64,000 bases of DNA. Origin: an uncultured bacterium. Lineage in GTDB: Bacteria > Bacillota > Clostridia > Lachnospirales > Lachnospiraceae. The notes under the pieces are model-generated. The model had not been told where the DNA came from, searched no databases, and was given only the letters and a program-made list of their open reading frames with translations. Location: contig CAOKFN010000001.1 of NCBI GenBank assembly GCA_948467735.1, forward strand, positions 124,001-188,000, written 5' to 3'. The translations under genes were made by a program, and so were the position numbers. This document shows, piece after piece, positions 43,676-50,419 of this stretch (position 1 is its first letter; each line of letters opens with the position of its first letter).

Positions 43676-45712
43676 ATGAGACCAGAATGGACAGATTTTG
43701 CAGCAGGCAAATGGGACAAAGAAATCAACGTGCGTGATTTCATCCAGAGGAACTATCACCCTTACGACGGTGACGAGAGCTTCCTTGCCGCTGCTACACA
43801 GAACACAAAGGATTTATGGGCACAGGTGCTTGACCTGCAGAAGCAGGAGAGGGAAGCGGGCGGCGTCCTTGATATGGATACCAAGGTTGTCTCCACAATT
43901 ACCTCCCACGGCCCCGGGTATCTCGACAAGAACAAGGAGACCATCGTAGGCTTCCAGACCGACAAGCCTTTCAAGAGATCCCTGCAGCCTTACGGCGGCA
44001 TCCGTATGGCGGAGAAGGCATGCTCCGACAACGGCTATGAGGTTGACCCCGAGATTTCCGAGTTCTTCGCAACCCACAGAAAGACACATAATGCAGGCTG
44101 TTTCGACGCTTACAATCAGGAGATGAGAGCCTGCCGTTCTTCCCATATTATTACCGGTCTTCCGGATGCTTACGGCCGCGGACGTATCATCGGCGACTAC
44201 AGACGTGTGGCTCTGTACGGAATTGACAGACTGCTCGAGGACAAGCAGGCACAGAAGGATTCTACCGGACGTGTGATGACCGACGACGTGATCCGTCTTC
44301 GCGAGGAGCTTTCCGAGCAGATGACCGCATTGAAGATGATGAAGGAAATGGCCGCTTCCTATGGCTGCGATATTTCCAAGCCCGCGGCAAACGTACAGGA
44401 AGCCATTCAGTGGACTTATTTCGGATACCTCTGCTCCGTAAAAGAGCAGAACGGCGCCGCTATGTCCCTTGGACGTACTTCCACCTTCCTTGACTGCTAT
44501 GCGGAGAGGGATTTGAAGAACGGCACCTTTACCGAGGAGCAGATTCAGGAATTCGTGGATCATTTCATCATGAAGCTGCGCTGCGTGAAATTCGCCCGCA
44601 CTCCTGAATACAACCAGATTTTCGCAGGCGATCCCGTTTGGGTGACGGAGTCCCTTGGCGGCGTGGGCGTGGACGGCAGACCCATGGTTACGAAGATGAG
44701 CTTCCGTTATCTGCACACCCTTACCAACTTAGGGTCTTCTCCCGAGCCGAACCTGACCGTGCTGTGGTCCACAAGACTTCCCGAGAGCTGGAAGAAATAC
44801 TGTGCAAAGATGTCCATCCAGACCTCTTCCATCCAGTATGAGAACGACGACCTGATGAGAGTAACCCATGGCGACGACTATGGTATCGCATGCTGCGTAT
44901 CCTCCATGGTCATCGGCAAGGAGATGCAGTTCTTCGGCGCTCGTGCAAATGTGGCGAAATGTCTGCTGTACGCTTTGAACGGCGGCGTGGACGAAGTGAC
45001 CAAGAAGCAGGTAGGTCCTAAGTATCGTCCCGTAACCGGAGATGTGCTTGAATATAACGATGTTATGAGCAAATTCATCGATATGCTGGAGTGGCAGGCA
45101 GACGTGTATGTGAATACACTGAACATCATTCATTATATGCATGACAAATACTGCTATGAGAGAGCTGAGATGGCGCTACATGACAGAGATGTAAAGCGTT
45201 ACTTTGCAACGGGCGTGGCAGGTCTGTCCATCGTGGCTGACTCTCTGTCAGCTATCAAGTACGCAAAGGTTGAGCCTATCCGCGATGAAGACGGCATTAT
45301 TGTGGACTTCAAGACCACAGGCGACTTCCCTAAGTACGGCAACGACGACGACCGCGTAGACGAGATTGCTCAGGAAGTGGTTCATAAATTTATGACCGCT
45401 ATCAGAAGACATCACACCTACAGAAACGGTGTGCCCACCACTTCCATCCTGACCATTACTTCCAACGTTACCTACGGCAAGGCTACCGGCAATACTCCCG
45501 ACGGACGTAAGAAGGGCCAGCCGTTCGCACCCGGTGCAAACCCGATGCATGGCCGCGACACTCATGGCGCAGTAGCGTCCCTTTCTTCCGTATCCAAGCT
45601 TCCGTTCAATGATGCGCAGGACGGTATCTCCAATACCTTCACCATCATCCCGGGCGCTCTTGGCAAGGAAGACAAAGTGTTCTCCGGTGACATCGAGCTG
45701 GATCTGAAATAA
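43676..45712 (+). CDS. pflB: Pyruvate formate-lyase core lacking the glycyl-radical domain, 678 aa
   Basis: Formate C-acetyltransferase N-terminal and barrel domains. PFL-type features: TKVVSTITSHGPGYLDKNKE, QTDKPFKRSLQPYGGIRMAE, FATHRKTHNAGCFDAYNQEM, VKEQNGAAMSLGRTSTFLDC, LTNLGSSPEPNLTVLWSTRL, and the catalytic Cys-Cys pair in DDYGIACCVSSMVIGKEM. The protein stops after NTFTIIPGALGKEDKVFSGD and IELDLK, exactly where ordinary PflB (about 760 aa) continues into the RVSGYAV glycyl-radical loop. That missing domain is encoded as a separate gene at 46134-46376; 678+80 residues equals a normal PflB. AGGAGG precedes the ATG. The enzyme would cleave pyruvate with CoA to acetyl-CoA and formate only with the separate radical domain. 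Confidence 0.93.
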   Translation: MRPEWTDFAAGKWDKEINVRDFIQRNYHPYDGDESFLAAATQNTKDLWAQVLDLQKQEREAGGVLDMDTKVVSTITSHGPGYLDKNKETIVGFQTDKPFKRSLQPYGGIRMAEKACSDNGYEVDPEISEFFATHRKTHNAGCFDAYNQEMRACRSSHIITGLPDAYGRGRIIGDYRRVALYGIDRLLEDKQAQKDSTGRVMTDDVIRLREELSEQMTALKMMKEMAASYGCDISKPAANVQEAIQWTYFGYLCSVKEQNGAAMSLGRTSTFLDCYAERDLKNGTFTEEQIQEFVDHFIMKLRCVKFARTPEYNQIFAGDPVWVTESLGGVGVDGRPMVTKMSFRYLHTLTNLGSSPEPNLTVLWSTRLPESWKKYCAKMSIQTSSIQYENDDLMRVTHGDDYGIACCVSSMVIGKEMQFFGARANVAKCLLYALNGGVDEVTKKQVGPKYRPVTGDVLEYNDVMSKFIDMLEWQADVYVNTLNIIHYMHDKYCYERAEMALHDRDVKRYFATGVAGLSIVADSLSAIKYAKVEPIRDEDGIIVDFKTTGDFPKYGNDDDRVDEIAQEVVHKFMTAIRRHHTYRNGVPTTSILTITSNVTYGKATGNTPDGRKKGQPFAPGANPMHGRDTHGAVASLSSVSKLPFNDAQDGISNTFTIIPGALGKEDKVFSGDIELDLK

Positions 45713-45752
45713 AGCTGCTAACACGAACATGCAATATAAGCAAGGAGGCACT

Positions 45753-45959
45753 ATGGACGAGGAAAAGATGATTGATGACCTAGTTAAAATGCTGGATTCC
45801 GGAATGACCGAAGGCGTCGGCCATGTCAATGTGGACTGCGACGACCAGCAGGCCGCTCAGTCAAAAAATGTTCAGACAATGGGCTGTACGGATTGTTCCA
45901 GAACACCCTTAGCCTGCAGTGTACCTACTCTTGAACAGGGACTGGATGATTTTAAATAA
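45753..45959 (+). CDS. Small Cys-containing protein related to the glycyl-radical domain start, 68 aa
   Basis: ATG at 45753 follows AAGGAGGCACT. The N-terminal half, MIDDLVKMLDSGMTEGVGHV then NVDCDD, resembles the opening of the PFL radical domain (VDNLVNLLDGYATKGGHHLN in the downstream gene). It then diverges to a Cys-bearing tail (QTMGCTDCSRTPLACSVPTL) instead of the Gly-radical loop. There is no radical glycine. The role is unknown: a redox sensor, a metal- or cluster-binding partner of PFL or its activase, or a decayed duplicate. It lies between the PFL core and the radical-domain gene in the same direction. Confidence 0.7.
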   Translation: MDEEKMIDDLVKMLDSGMTEGVGHVNVDCDDQQAAQSKNVQTMGCTDCSRTPLACSVPTLEQGLDDFK

Positions 45960-46133
45960 TCCTTCCCCGAACTGCAATATTTAAGATTTCATATCATATG
46001 TTAATTGAAAACAAGTTCCCGAACATGGAAACTAAAAATCAGTCCCGCAGCCAAGGCGCTCTCATATGGGCGCTGCAGCGCAGGGAGCGGCACAAGTTCC
46101 CGCACACGGGAACTGGAATAGGAGGAAAAAACT
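45960..46133 (+). other. Intergenic region with repeated hairpin motif before radical-domain gene
   Basis: Contains CAAGTTCCCGAACATGGAAACT (22 nt; first 20 shown as 46012-46031) and a second related copy at 46093-46114 with a perfect 8-bp hairpin AGTTCCCG / CGGGAACT. The palindrome GCGCTGCAGCGC is at 46070-46081. The second hairpin ends 19 nt before the ATG, next to the GGAGG site. It could stabilise mRNA or tune expression of the radical-domain protein relative to the core. Confidence 0.5.
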
Positions 46134-46376
46134 ATGGCAACAAATTCAGCACAGGTTGATAATCTTGTAAACTTACTTGACGGCTATGCAACGAAGGGCG
46201 GCCATCACCTGAATGTGAACGTATTGAACAGGGATACCTTACTGGATGCTCAGAAGCATCCCGAGAATTACCCTCAGCTGACCATCCGTGTATCCGGCTA
46301 TGCCGTGAACTTCATCAAGCTGACTCCGGAACAGCAGGCTGACGTTATCTCTCGTACCTTCCATGAGGCAATCTAA
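46134..46376 (+). CDS. grcA: Autonomous glycyl-radical domain of pyruvate formate-lyase, 80 aa
   Basis: Reads VDNLVNLLDGYATKGGHHLN, VNVLNRDTLLDAQKHPENYP and QLTIRVSGYAVNFIKLTPEQ, ending DVISRTFHEAI. RVSGYAV is the glycyl-radical loop and Gly is the radical site made by the activase; the rest matches the C-terminus of PflB closely. In E. coli, GrcA (YfiD) is a similar spare part that rescues oxygen-cleaved PFL. Here it appears to be the only radical domain available, because the PFL core ends before it. A very strong AATAGGAGGAAAAAACT site precedes the ATG. A terminator follows at 46435-46469, then the activase gene. Confidence 0.93.
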   Translation: MATNSAQVDNLVNLLDGYATKGGHHLNVNVLNRDTLLDAQKHPENYPQLTIRVSGYAVNFIKLTPEQQADVISRTFHEAI

Positions 46377-46434
46377 TCGGCTGACGGTTACGGCTTAGCT
46401 GCCGATTGCATCATAGCATTACAGTATATCCAAG

Positions 46435-46469
46435 ACCCGGGAAGCGGTATGAAAAGCTTCTTCCCGGGT
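46435..46469 (+). terminator. Terminator/attenuator between radical-domain gene and pflA
   Basis: Stem ACCCGGGAAG / CTTCCCGGGT followed by TTTC. It may allow partial read-through so that the activase is made at a lower level. Confidence 0.75.
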
Positions 46470-46502
46470 TTTCAGTAAATTTGGGAAAGTGATGGTAATT
46501 TT

Positions 46503-47261
46503 ATGCAGGGAAGAATTCATTCACTGGAAAGCTTCGGAACCGTTGACGGCCCGGGTACGCGATTTGTCGTATTTGTGCAAGGCTGTCCTATGCGCTGTGC
46601 CTATTGCCATAATCCCGATACTTGGGAAATGAACGGCGGCACTTTGATGGAGCCTTCCGAAATCATTGAACAGTATGAGAAAAACCGACCTTTTTATGCA
46701 AACGGGGGAGGATTGACCGTAACGGGAGGCGAACCTTTGATGCAGGTAGACTTTTTAATTGAATTGTTTACCCTTGCCAAAGAAAAAGAAATTCATACCT
46801 GTATAGACAGCTCCGGCATCGCCTTCAATCCCGGCAGCGACATTTTTATGGCAAAACTGGATAAGCTGATGACTTTGACGGATTTGGTCATGCTTGACAT
46901 CAAGCATATCGATCCGGAAAAGCATAGGGAGCTTACCCAGCAGCCCAATGAAAATATTTTGAAATTTGCCGCTTATCTAGACGAAAAACATGTGGATATG
47001 TGGATACGCCATGTAGTGGTACCGGGCATTACCGATGACGACAAATATCTATATGAACTCGGATATTTCATCGGACAATTTCACAATCTGAAAGCTTTGG
47101 ATGTACTGCCCTATCACACAATGGGCGAAAAGAAATATCAAAGTCTGGGAATGGAATATAAGCTGAAAGGCGTCCCTCCCATGGACCAAAGCAAACTTCT
47201 CGATAAAAAGAAGGTTATCCTTGACGGTATCAAAGCAAAGCGGGCTGAAGCGGCTCAATAA
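46503..47261 (+). CDS. pflA: Pyruvate formate-lyase activating enzyme, 252 aa
   Basis: Radical SAM activase: RIHSLESFGTVDGPGTRFVV, then the cluster motif CPMRCAYCHNPDTW (CxxxCxxC), GGGLTVTGGEPLMQVDFLIE (GGEP), CIDSSGIAF, LVMLDIKHID and VVPGITDDDKYL. It uses S-adenosylmethionine and [4Fe-4S] to abstract hydrogen from the radical glycine, here presumably on the separate 80-residue domain. Length is normal for the family. The ribosome binding site is weaker than for the upstream genes (GGGAAAGTGATGG). It is followed 34 bp later by a ferredoxin gene that could supply electrons. Confidence 0.93.
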   Translation: MQGRIHSLESFGTVDGPGTRFVVFVQGCPMRCAYCHNPDTWEMNGGTLMEPSEIIEQYEKNRPFYANGGGLTVTGGEPLMQVDFLIELFTLAKEKEIHTCIDSSGIAFNPGSDIFMAKLDKLMTLTDLVMLDIKHIDPEKHRELTQQPNENILKFAAYLDEKHVDMWIRHVVVPGITDDDKYLYELGYFIGQFHNLKALDVLPYHTMGEKKYQSLGMEYKLKGVPPMDQSKLLDKKKVILDGIKAKRAEAAQ

Positions 47262-47295
47262 AAAAAAATTATAAATCCAAGGAGGATTCAAAATT

Positions 47296-47466
47296 ATGGC
47301 ATATGTAATTGGTGATTCTTGTGTATCCTGCGGCTCTTGCGAGGCACAGTGCCCTGTAGGCGCAATCAGCGCAGGAGACGGCAAATTTGAAATAGATGCG
47401 GATAAATGCATTGACTGCGGTTCCTGCGCAAGCCAGTGCCCTGTAGGGGCTATTGAGCAGGAATAA
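47296..47466 (+). CDS. 2[4Fe-4S] ferredoxin, 56 aa
   Basis: Too short for many gene finders but clear: MAYVIGDSCVSCGSCEAQCP then VGAISAGDGKFEIDADKCID and CGSCASQCPVGAIEQE. It has two CxxCxxCxxxCP motifs, the clostridial ferredoxin pattern. AAGGAGG lies 9 nt before the ATG. It is the last gene of the pyruvate formate-lyase unit and is followed by a strong terminator. A likely role is reducing the activase's [4Fe-4S] cluster; general ferredoxin function is also possible. Confidence 0.95.
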   Translation: MAYVIGDSCVSCGSCEAQCPVGAISAGDGKFEIDADKCIDCGSCASQCPVGAIEQE

Positions 47467-47485
47467 ACTGCTTGCGGCTTCTTAC

Positions 47486-47512
47486 AAGGCGCTTCTTTAA
47501 AAGAAGCGCCTT
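47486..47512. terminator. Bidirectional intrinsic terminator
   Basis: Perfect 12-bp stem AAGGCGCTTCTT / AAGAAGCGCCTT with a 3-nt loop, followed by TTCTTTTTTT on the plus strand. It ends the ferredoxin transcript and probably also the convergent MerR-like gene, whose stop lies within it. Confidence 0.9.
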
Positions 47513-48435
47513 TTCTTTTTTTCGGACGGCGCCGTCTGTCCATCGATCTCTCCCTCCTGAATGTTTCTCTCTTGTTCGTTATCGTAATCCTGAATTACTA
47601 TATCCTGATTTTCATCCTGTTTTTTTAATTGACTCCTTTCCTGCTTTCTTTTGCCCCTATCTTTTTTATCTGCTGCTGCGTCCTCTTCCCTATCCCACTT
47701 TCTCTTTTTCAGCCCCCGGCTCTTCTTCCGCAGCAGCTCGTCCATCCTTTTAAAATGCTCCTCATCTCTTTCGGCCAGCATTCTGTCTCTGGCTTCATCG
47801 CGCTCTTCCTGCATACGAAACTGATAGTCAAGTTCTTTTACCACACTATCCCGAATTTCCCGGCACAGCTGCATATTGTTTTCCTGCAGGGTCTGACGAA
47901 TTAATTGCTGCAACAGCCATTGAAGCCTCCGGGATTTATCTTCTTTTGTCTCCTGAACAGCAGCTTCCTTACCCCTTGTTGAAAAGTTTTCCCTCGGAGG
48001 AAAATTTTCCCTTGTGGAAATTATATCTATCGCCATCCCGGCCTGTGAACCTCGTGTGTCCTGTGCTTTTGTTCCGGACATTCTTCCATAAGGCATTGAC
48101 ATTTCCGGCATCTGTGTCTGCGGAATCTGGATATCCATCTCCGATACAGGTTCTGCCGGATTCTGTCCCATACTATTGTCTATTCCGGTTTCTTCCGTGG
48201 ACAATACATCCAATTTTCCGTCCTTCAAAATCATTTTAATGGCTTTCAACTGTAATCCCCTCTCTTTCATGCTTTTTATCTGCTTAAACCGCTCCACATC
48301 CTCCTCTGTATAATACCGATGCCCCAGTTCATTTCGTTTAATAGGAAGATGCAGCTCCTCCTCCCAATAACGCAGTACATGACTCTCCACCTTTACTTCC
48401 TTTGCCGCATCCGAAATAAATAAATAATTGCTCAT
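47497..48435 (-). CDS. MerR-family DNA-binding protein with coiled-coil/charged tail, 312 aa
   Basis: Residues 1-75 form a MerR winged helix: LFISDAAKEVKVESHVLRYW, EEELHLPIKRNELGHRYYTE and EDVERFKQIKSMKERGLQLK. A low-complexity linker with Met/Pro/Gln follows. Then a predicted coiled coil with many Glu/Arg (LQWLLQQLIRQTLQENNMQL; MQEERDEARDRMLAERDEEH) and a strongly basic tail. There is no sensor cysteine set, unlike metal-sensing MerR proteins. This layout recalls RacA-type chromosome-anchoring proteins or DUF3967-like regulators rather than an activator. It ends at the shared terminator and precedes no other gene in its direction. Confidence 0.75.
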   Translation of the reverse strand: MSNYLFISDAAKEVKVESHVLRYWEEELHLPIKRNELGHRYYTEEDVERFKQIKSMKERGLQLKAIKMILKDGKLDVLSTEETGIDNSMGQNPAEPVSEMDIQIPQTQMPEMSMPYGRMSGTKAQDTRGSQAGMAIDIISTRENFPPRENFSTRGKEAAVQETKEDKSRRLQWLLQQLIRQTLQENNMQLCREIRDSVVKELDYQFRMQEERDEARDRMLAERDEEHFKRMDELLRKKSRGLKKRKWDREEDAAADKKDRGKRKQERSQLKKQDENQDIVIQDYDNEQERNIQEGEIDGQTAPSEKKKRRFF

Positions 48436-48471
48436 TTTTTCTCCTTTCTCTCAGTAATCGGAATGTATGCA

Positions 48472-48504
48472 AAAAGAGAATGAGCGCTTGACTCATTCTC
48501 TTTT
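48472..48504. terminator. Terminator after dnaB
   Basis: Stem AAAAGAGAATGAG / CTCATTCTCTTTT with 7-nt loop. It lies on the 3' side of the dnaB gene and upstream of the MerR-like gene. Confidence 0.75.
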
Positions 48505-48568
48505 GTAAGTTATAAAAATTTCTTCGCGAAGCAGCCCTTGCTGCGAGCGATTAGAAGTACTTCTCACA

Positions 48569-49909
48569 CTAAATCCCCTGCCTATGTTCCAAATTCGCAA
48601 ATTTGGTATATTCAGGCAGCCATGCCAGCTCCACCGTACCGATAGGCCCGTTTCTCTGCTTGGCAATAATAATCTCCGACACACCCTTTTTGTCCGTATC
48701 ATGGTTATAATAGTCATCCCGATAAATAAACATAACCACATCCGCATCCTGTTCAATGGCCCCGGATTCACGCAGGTCGGAGAGCATGGGACGGTGATCC
48801 GGCCTCTGTTCCACCGCACGGGACAGCTGGGATAATGCAATCACGGGCACCGCCAGCTCTCTGGCCACTGCCTTCAGCGAACGGGAAATATCCGAGATTT
48901 CCTGTTGTCTGGAATCCCCCTTGCCGCTTCCTGACATCAGCTGCAGATAATCAATCATTATCATGGATAAATTATGCTCCAGCTTATACTTGCGGCACTT
49001 AGAACGCAGCTCCGCGATACTGATGCCCGGCGTATCATCTATAATTAAGTTTGACTTTCCGATAACGCCGGCGCTTTCAATCAATCGCTCCCATTCCTGA
49101 TCATTCAGCTGCCCGGTTCTAAGCTTTTGGGCGTCCACATTGGATTCCAAGGAAAACATACGGTTTACCAGCTGCTCCTTACTCATTTCCAAGCTGAAAA
49201 TAGCCACGGTATAATTCTTCTTAAAGGCCACATATTGCGCTATATTCAGCGCAAATGCAGTTTTTCCCATGGAAGGCCGCGCCGCAATCAACACCAAATC
49301 CGAAGGCTGCATGCCGGCAGTCCGATAATCCAAATCCAAGAACCCCGTAGGAATGCCGGTAACGCTTCCTCTGTTCTTCGCTGCGGCCTCAATCCTGTCC
49401 ATGGCATTCATGACCACCTGACGAATGGGCACATAATCTTGTGTACTTCTCTTCTGCACCAGCTGGAATACACGTTTTTCCGTGTCTTCCAATATGTATT
49501 CCAAGCTTTCATTCCCGGCGTAGCAGGTGTTCGCTATGTCCTCGTTCAAGCGTATCAATCTGCGGAGCATGGATTTTTCCGCAACAATGTTAGCATAATA
49601 CTTGATGTTGGCCGATGTGGGAACCGCCGTAATTAATTCCCTGACGAATTCCAGACTGCTGACCTCCGGCGGCACATCTTTCTCCCGAAGGCGGTTTTGC
49701 AGCGTGACCAAATCCACAGGACTTCCCTCATCGTTCAATTCACACATGGACTCAAACAAAATGCCATACTGTTTATTATAAAAGTCTTCCTGTGTAATCA
49801 GTTCTGACGCCGCCACGATGGCTTCTCTGTCTATCATCATAGAGCCGATAACGGACTGTTCCGCCTCCATGTTGTGAGGCAATACCCTTTTCAGTACATT
49901 CTCTTCCAT
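48569..49909 (-). CDS. dnaB: Replicative DNA helicase DnaB, 446 aa
   Basis: N-terminal primase-interaction domain (LPHNMEAEQSVIGSMMIDRE, YNKQYGILFESMCELNDEGS) and C-terminal RecA-like helicase domain with Walker A in LVLIAARPSMGKTAFALNIA, AIFSLEMSKEQLVNRMFSLE, and IDYLQLMSGSGKGDSRQQEI, then LSQLSRAVEQRPDHRPMLSD and LRESGAIEQDADVVMFIYRD. Length and all motifs are normal. It unwinds DNA at the replication fork as a hexamer. It lies directly after rplI, a gene order widely conserved in Firmicutes, with 7 bp between them. Confidence 0.95.
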   Translation of the reverse strand: MEENVLKRVLPHNMEAEQSVIGSMMIDREAIVAASELITQEDFYNKQYGILFESMCELNDEGSPVDLVTLQNRLREKDVPPEVSSLEFVRELITAVPTSANIKYYANIVAEKSMLRRLIRLNEDIANTCYAGNESLEYILEDTEKRVFQLVQKRSTQDYVPIRQVVMNAMDRIEAAAKNRGSVTGIPTGFLDLDYRTAGMQPSDLVLIAARPSMGKTAFALNIAQYVAFKKNYTVAIFSLEMSKEQLVNRMFSLESNVDAQKLRTGQLNDQEWERLIESAGVIGKSNLIIDDTPGISIAELRSKCRKYKLEHNLSMIMIDYLQLMSGSGKGDSRQQEISDISRSLKAVARELAVPVIALSQLSRAVEQRPDHRPMLSDLRESGAIEQDADVVMFIYRDDYYNHDTDKKGVSEIIIAKQRNGPIGTVELAWLPEYTKFANLEHRQGI

Positions 49910-49916
49910 ATGCGCA

Positions 49917-50363
49917 TCATGCCTCTGTCACCTTCACCATAAGTTTTCCCGTCACTTGGGGATGAAGCTTGACAGATACCTCATAGGCCCCAAAATTCTT
50001 TATGCTTTCAGTCAGTTGAATTTTCTTTTTGTCAAGCTCAATTCCATGCTGCTCTTTGCAGGCGGCGGCAATCTCCTTGCTGGATATGGAGCCGAAGGTT
50101 CTTCCGCCCTCACCCGCCTTCATCTTCACAATGACCTGTTTCCCCTCCAAGTCAGCCGCCAAAGCCTTTGCCGCCTCCAGATGTTCCTTGGCAATCTTAT
50201 CCTCATTGGCTTTTTGAAGCTTTAAATCGTTCATGTGTTTTGCCGTGGCTTCCACGCCTATTTTCTTAGGAAGAATATAATTTCTTGCATATCCGTCGCT
50301 GGCCTCAATCAAGTCGCCCTTTTTGCCTAGGTTTTTATCATCTTTTAACAAAATAATTTTCAT
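49917..50363 (-). CDS. rplI: 50S ribosomal protein L9, 148 aa
   Basis: Complete bL9: MKIILLKDDKNLGKKGDLIE, ASDGYARNYILPKKIGVEAT (rRNA-binding N domain), a long connecting helix, and KKIQLTESIKNFGAYEVSVK then LHPQVTGKLMVKVTEA (C domain). It binds 23S rRNA. It lies between gdpP and dnaB, the usual Firmicutes order gdpP-rplI-dnaB. A GGAGGCAGAAGG site precedes the ATG. Confidence 0.97.
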   Translation of the reverse strand: MKIILLKDDKNLGKKGDLIEASDGYARNYILPKKIGVEATAKHMNDLKLQKANEDKIAKEHLEAAKALAADLEGKQVIVKMKAGEGGRTFGSISSKEIAAACKEQHGIELDKKKIQLTESIKNFGAYEVSVKLHPQVTGKLMVKVTEA

Positions 50364-50419
50364 CCTTCTGCCTCCTGTTTTTCCAAATTAGATTTCTTTC
50401 CGAACGCCTTCCCTTCGGC

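Noticed and set aside
43814..44716. Minus-strand open frame of 300 codons opposite pflB
   Set aside because: It is antisense to strongly conserved PFL codons; its length follows from the codon bias of the real gene.
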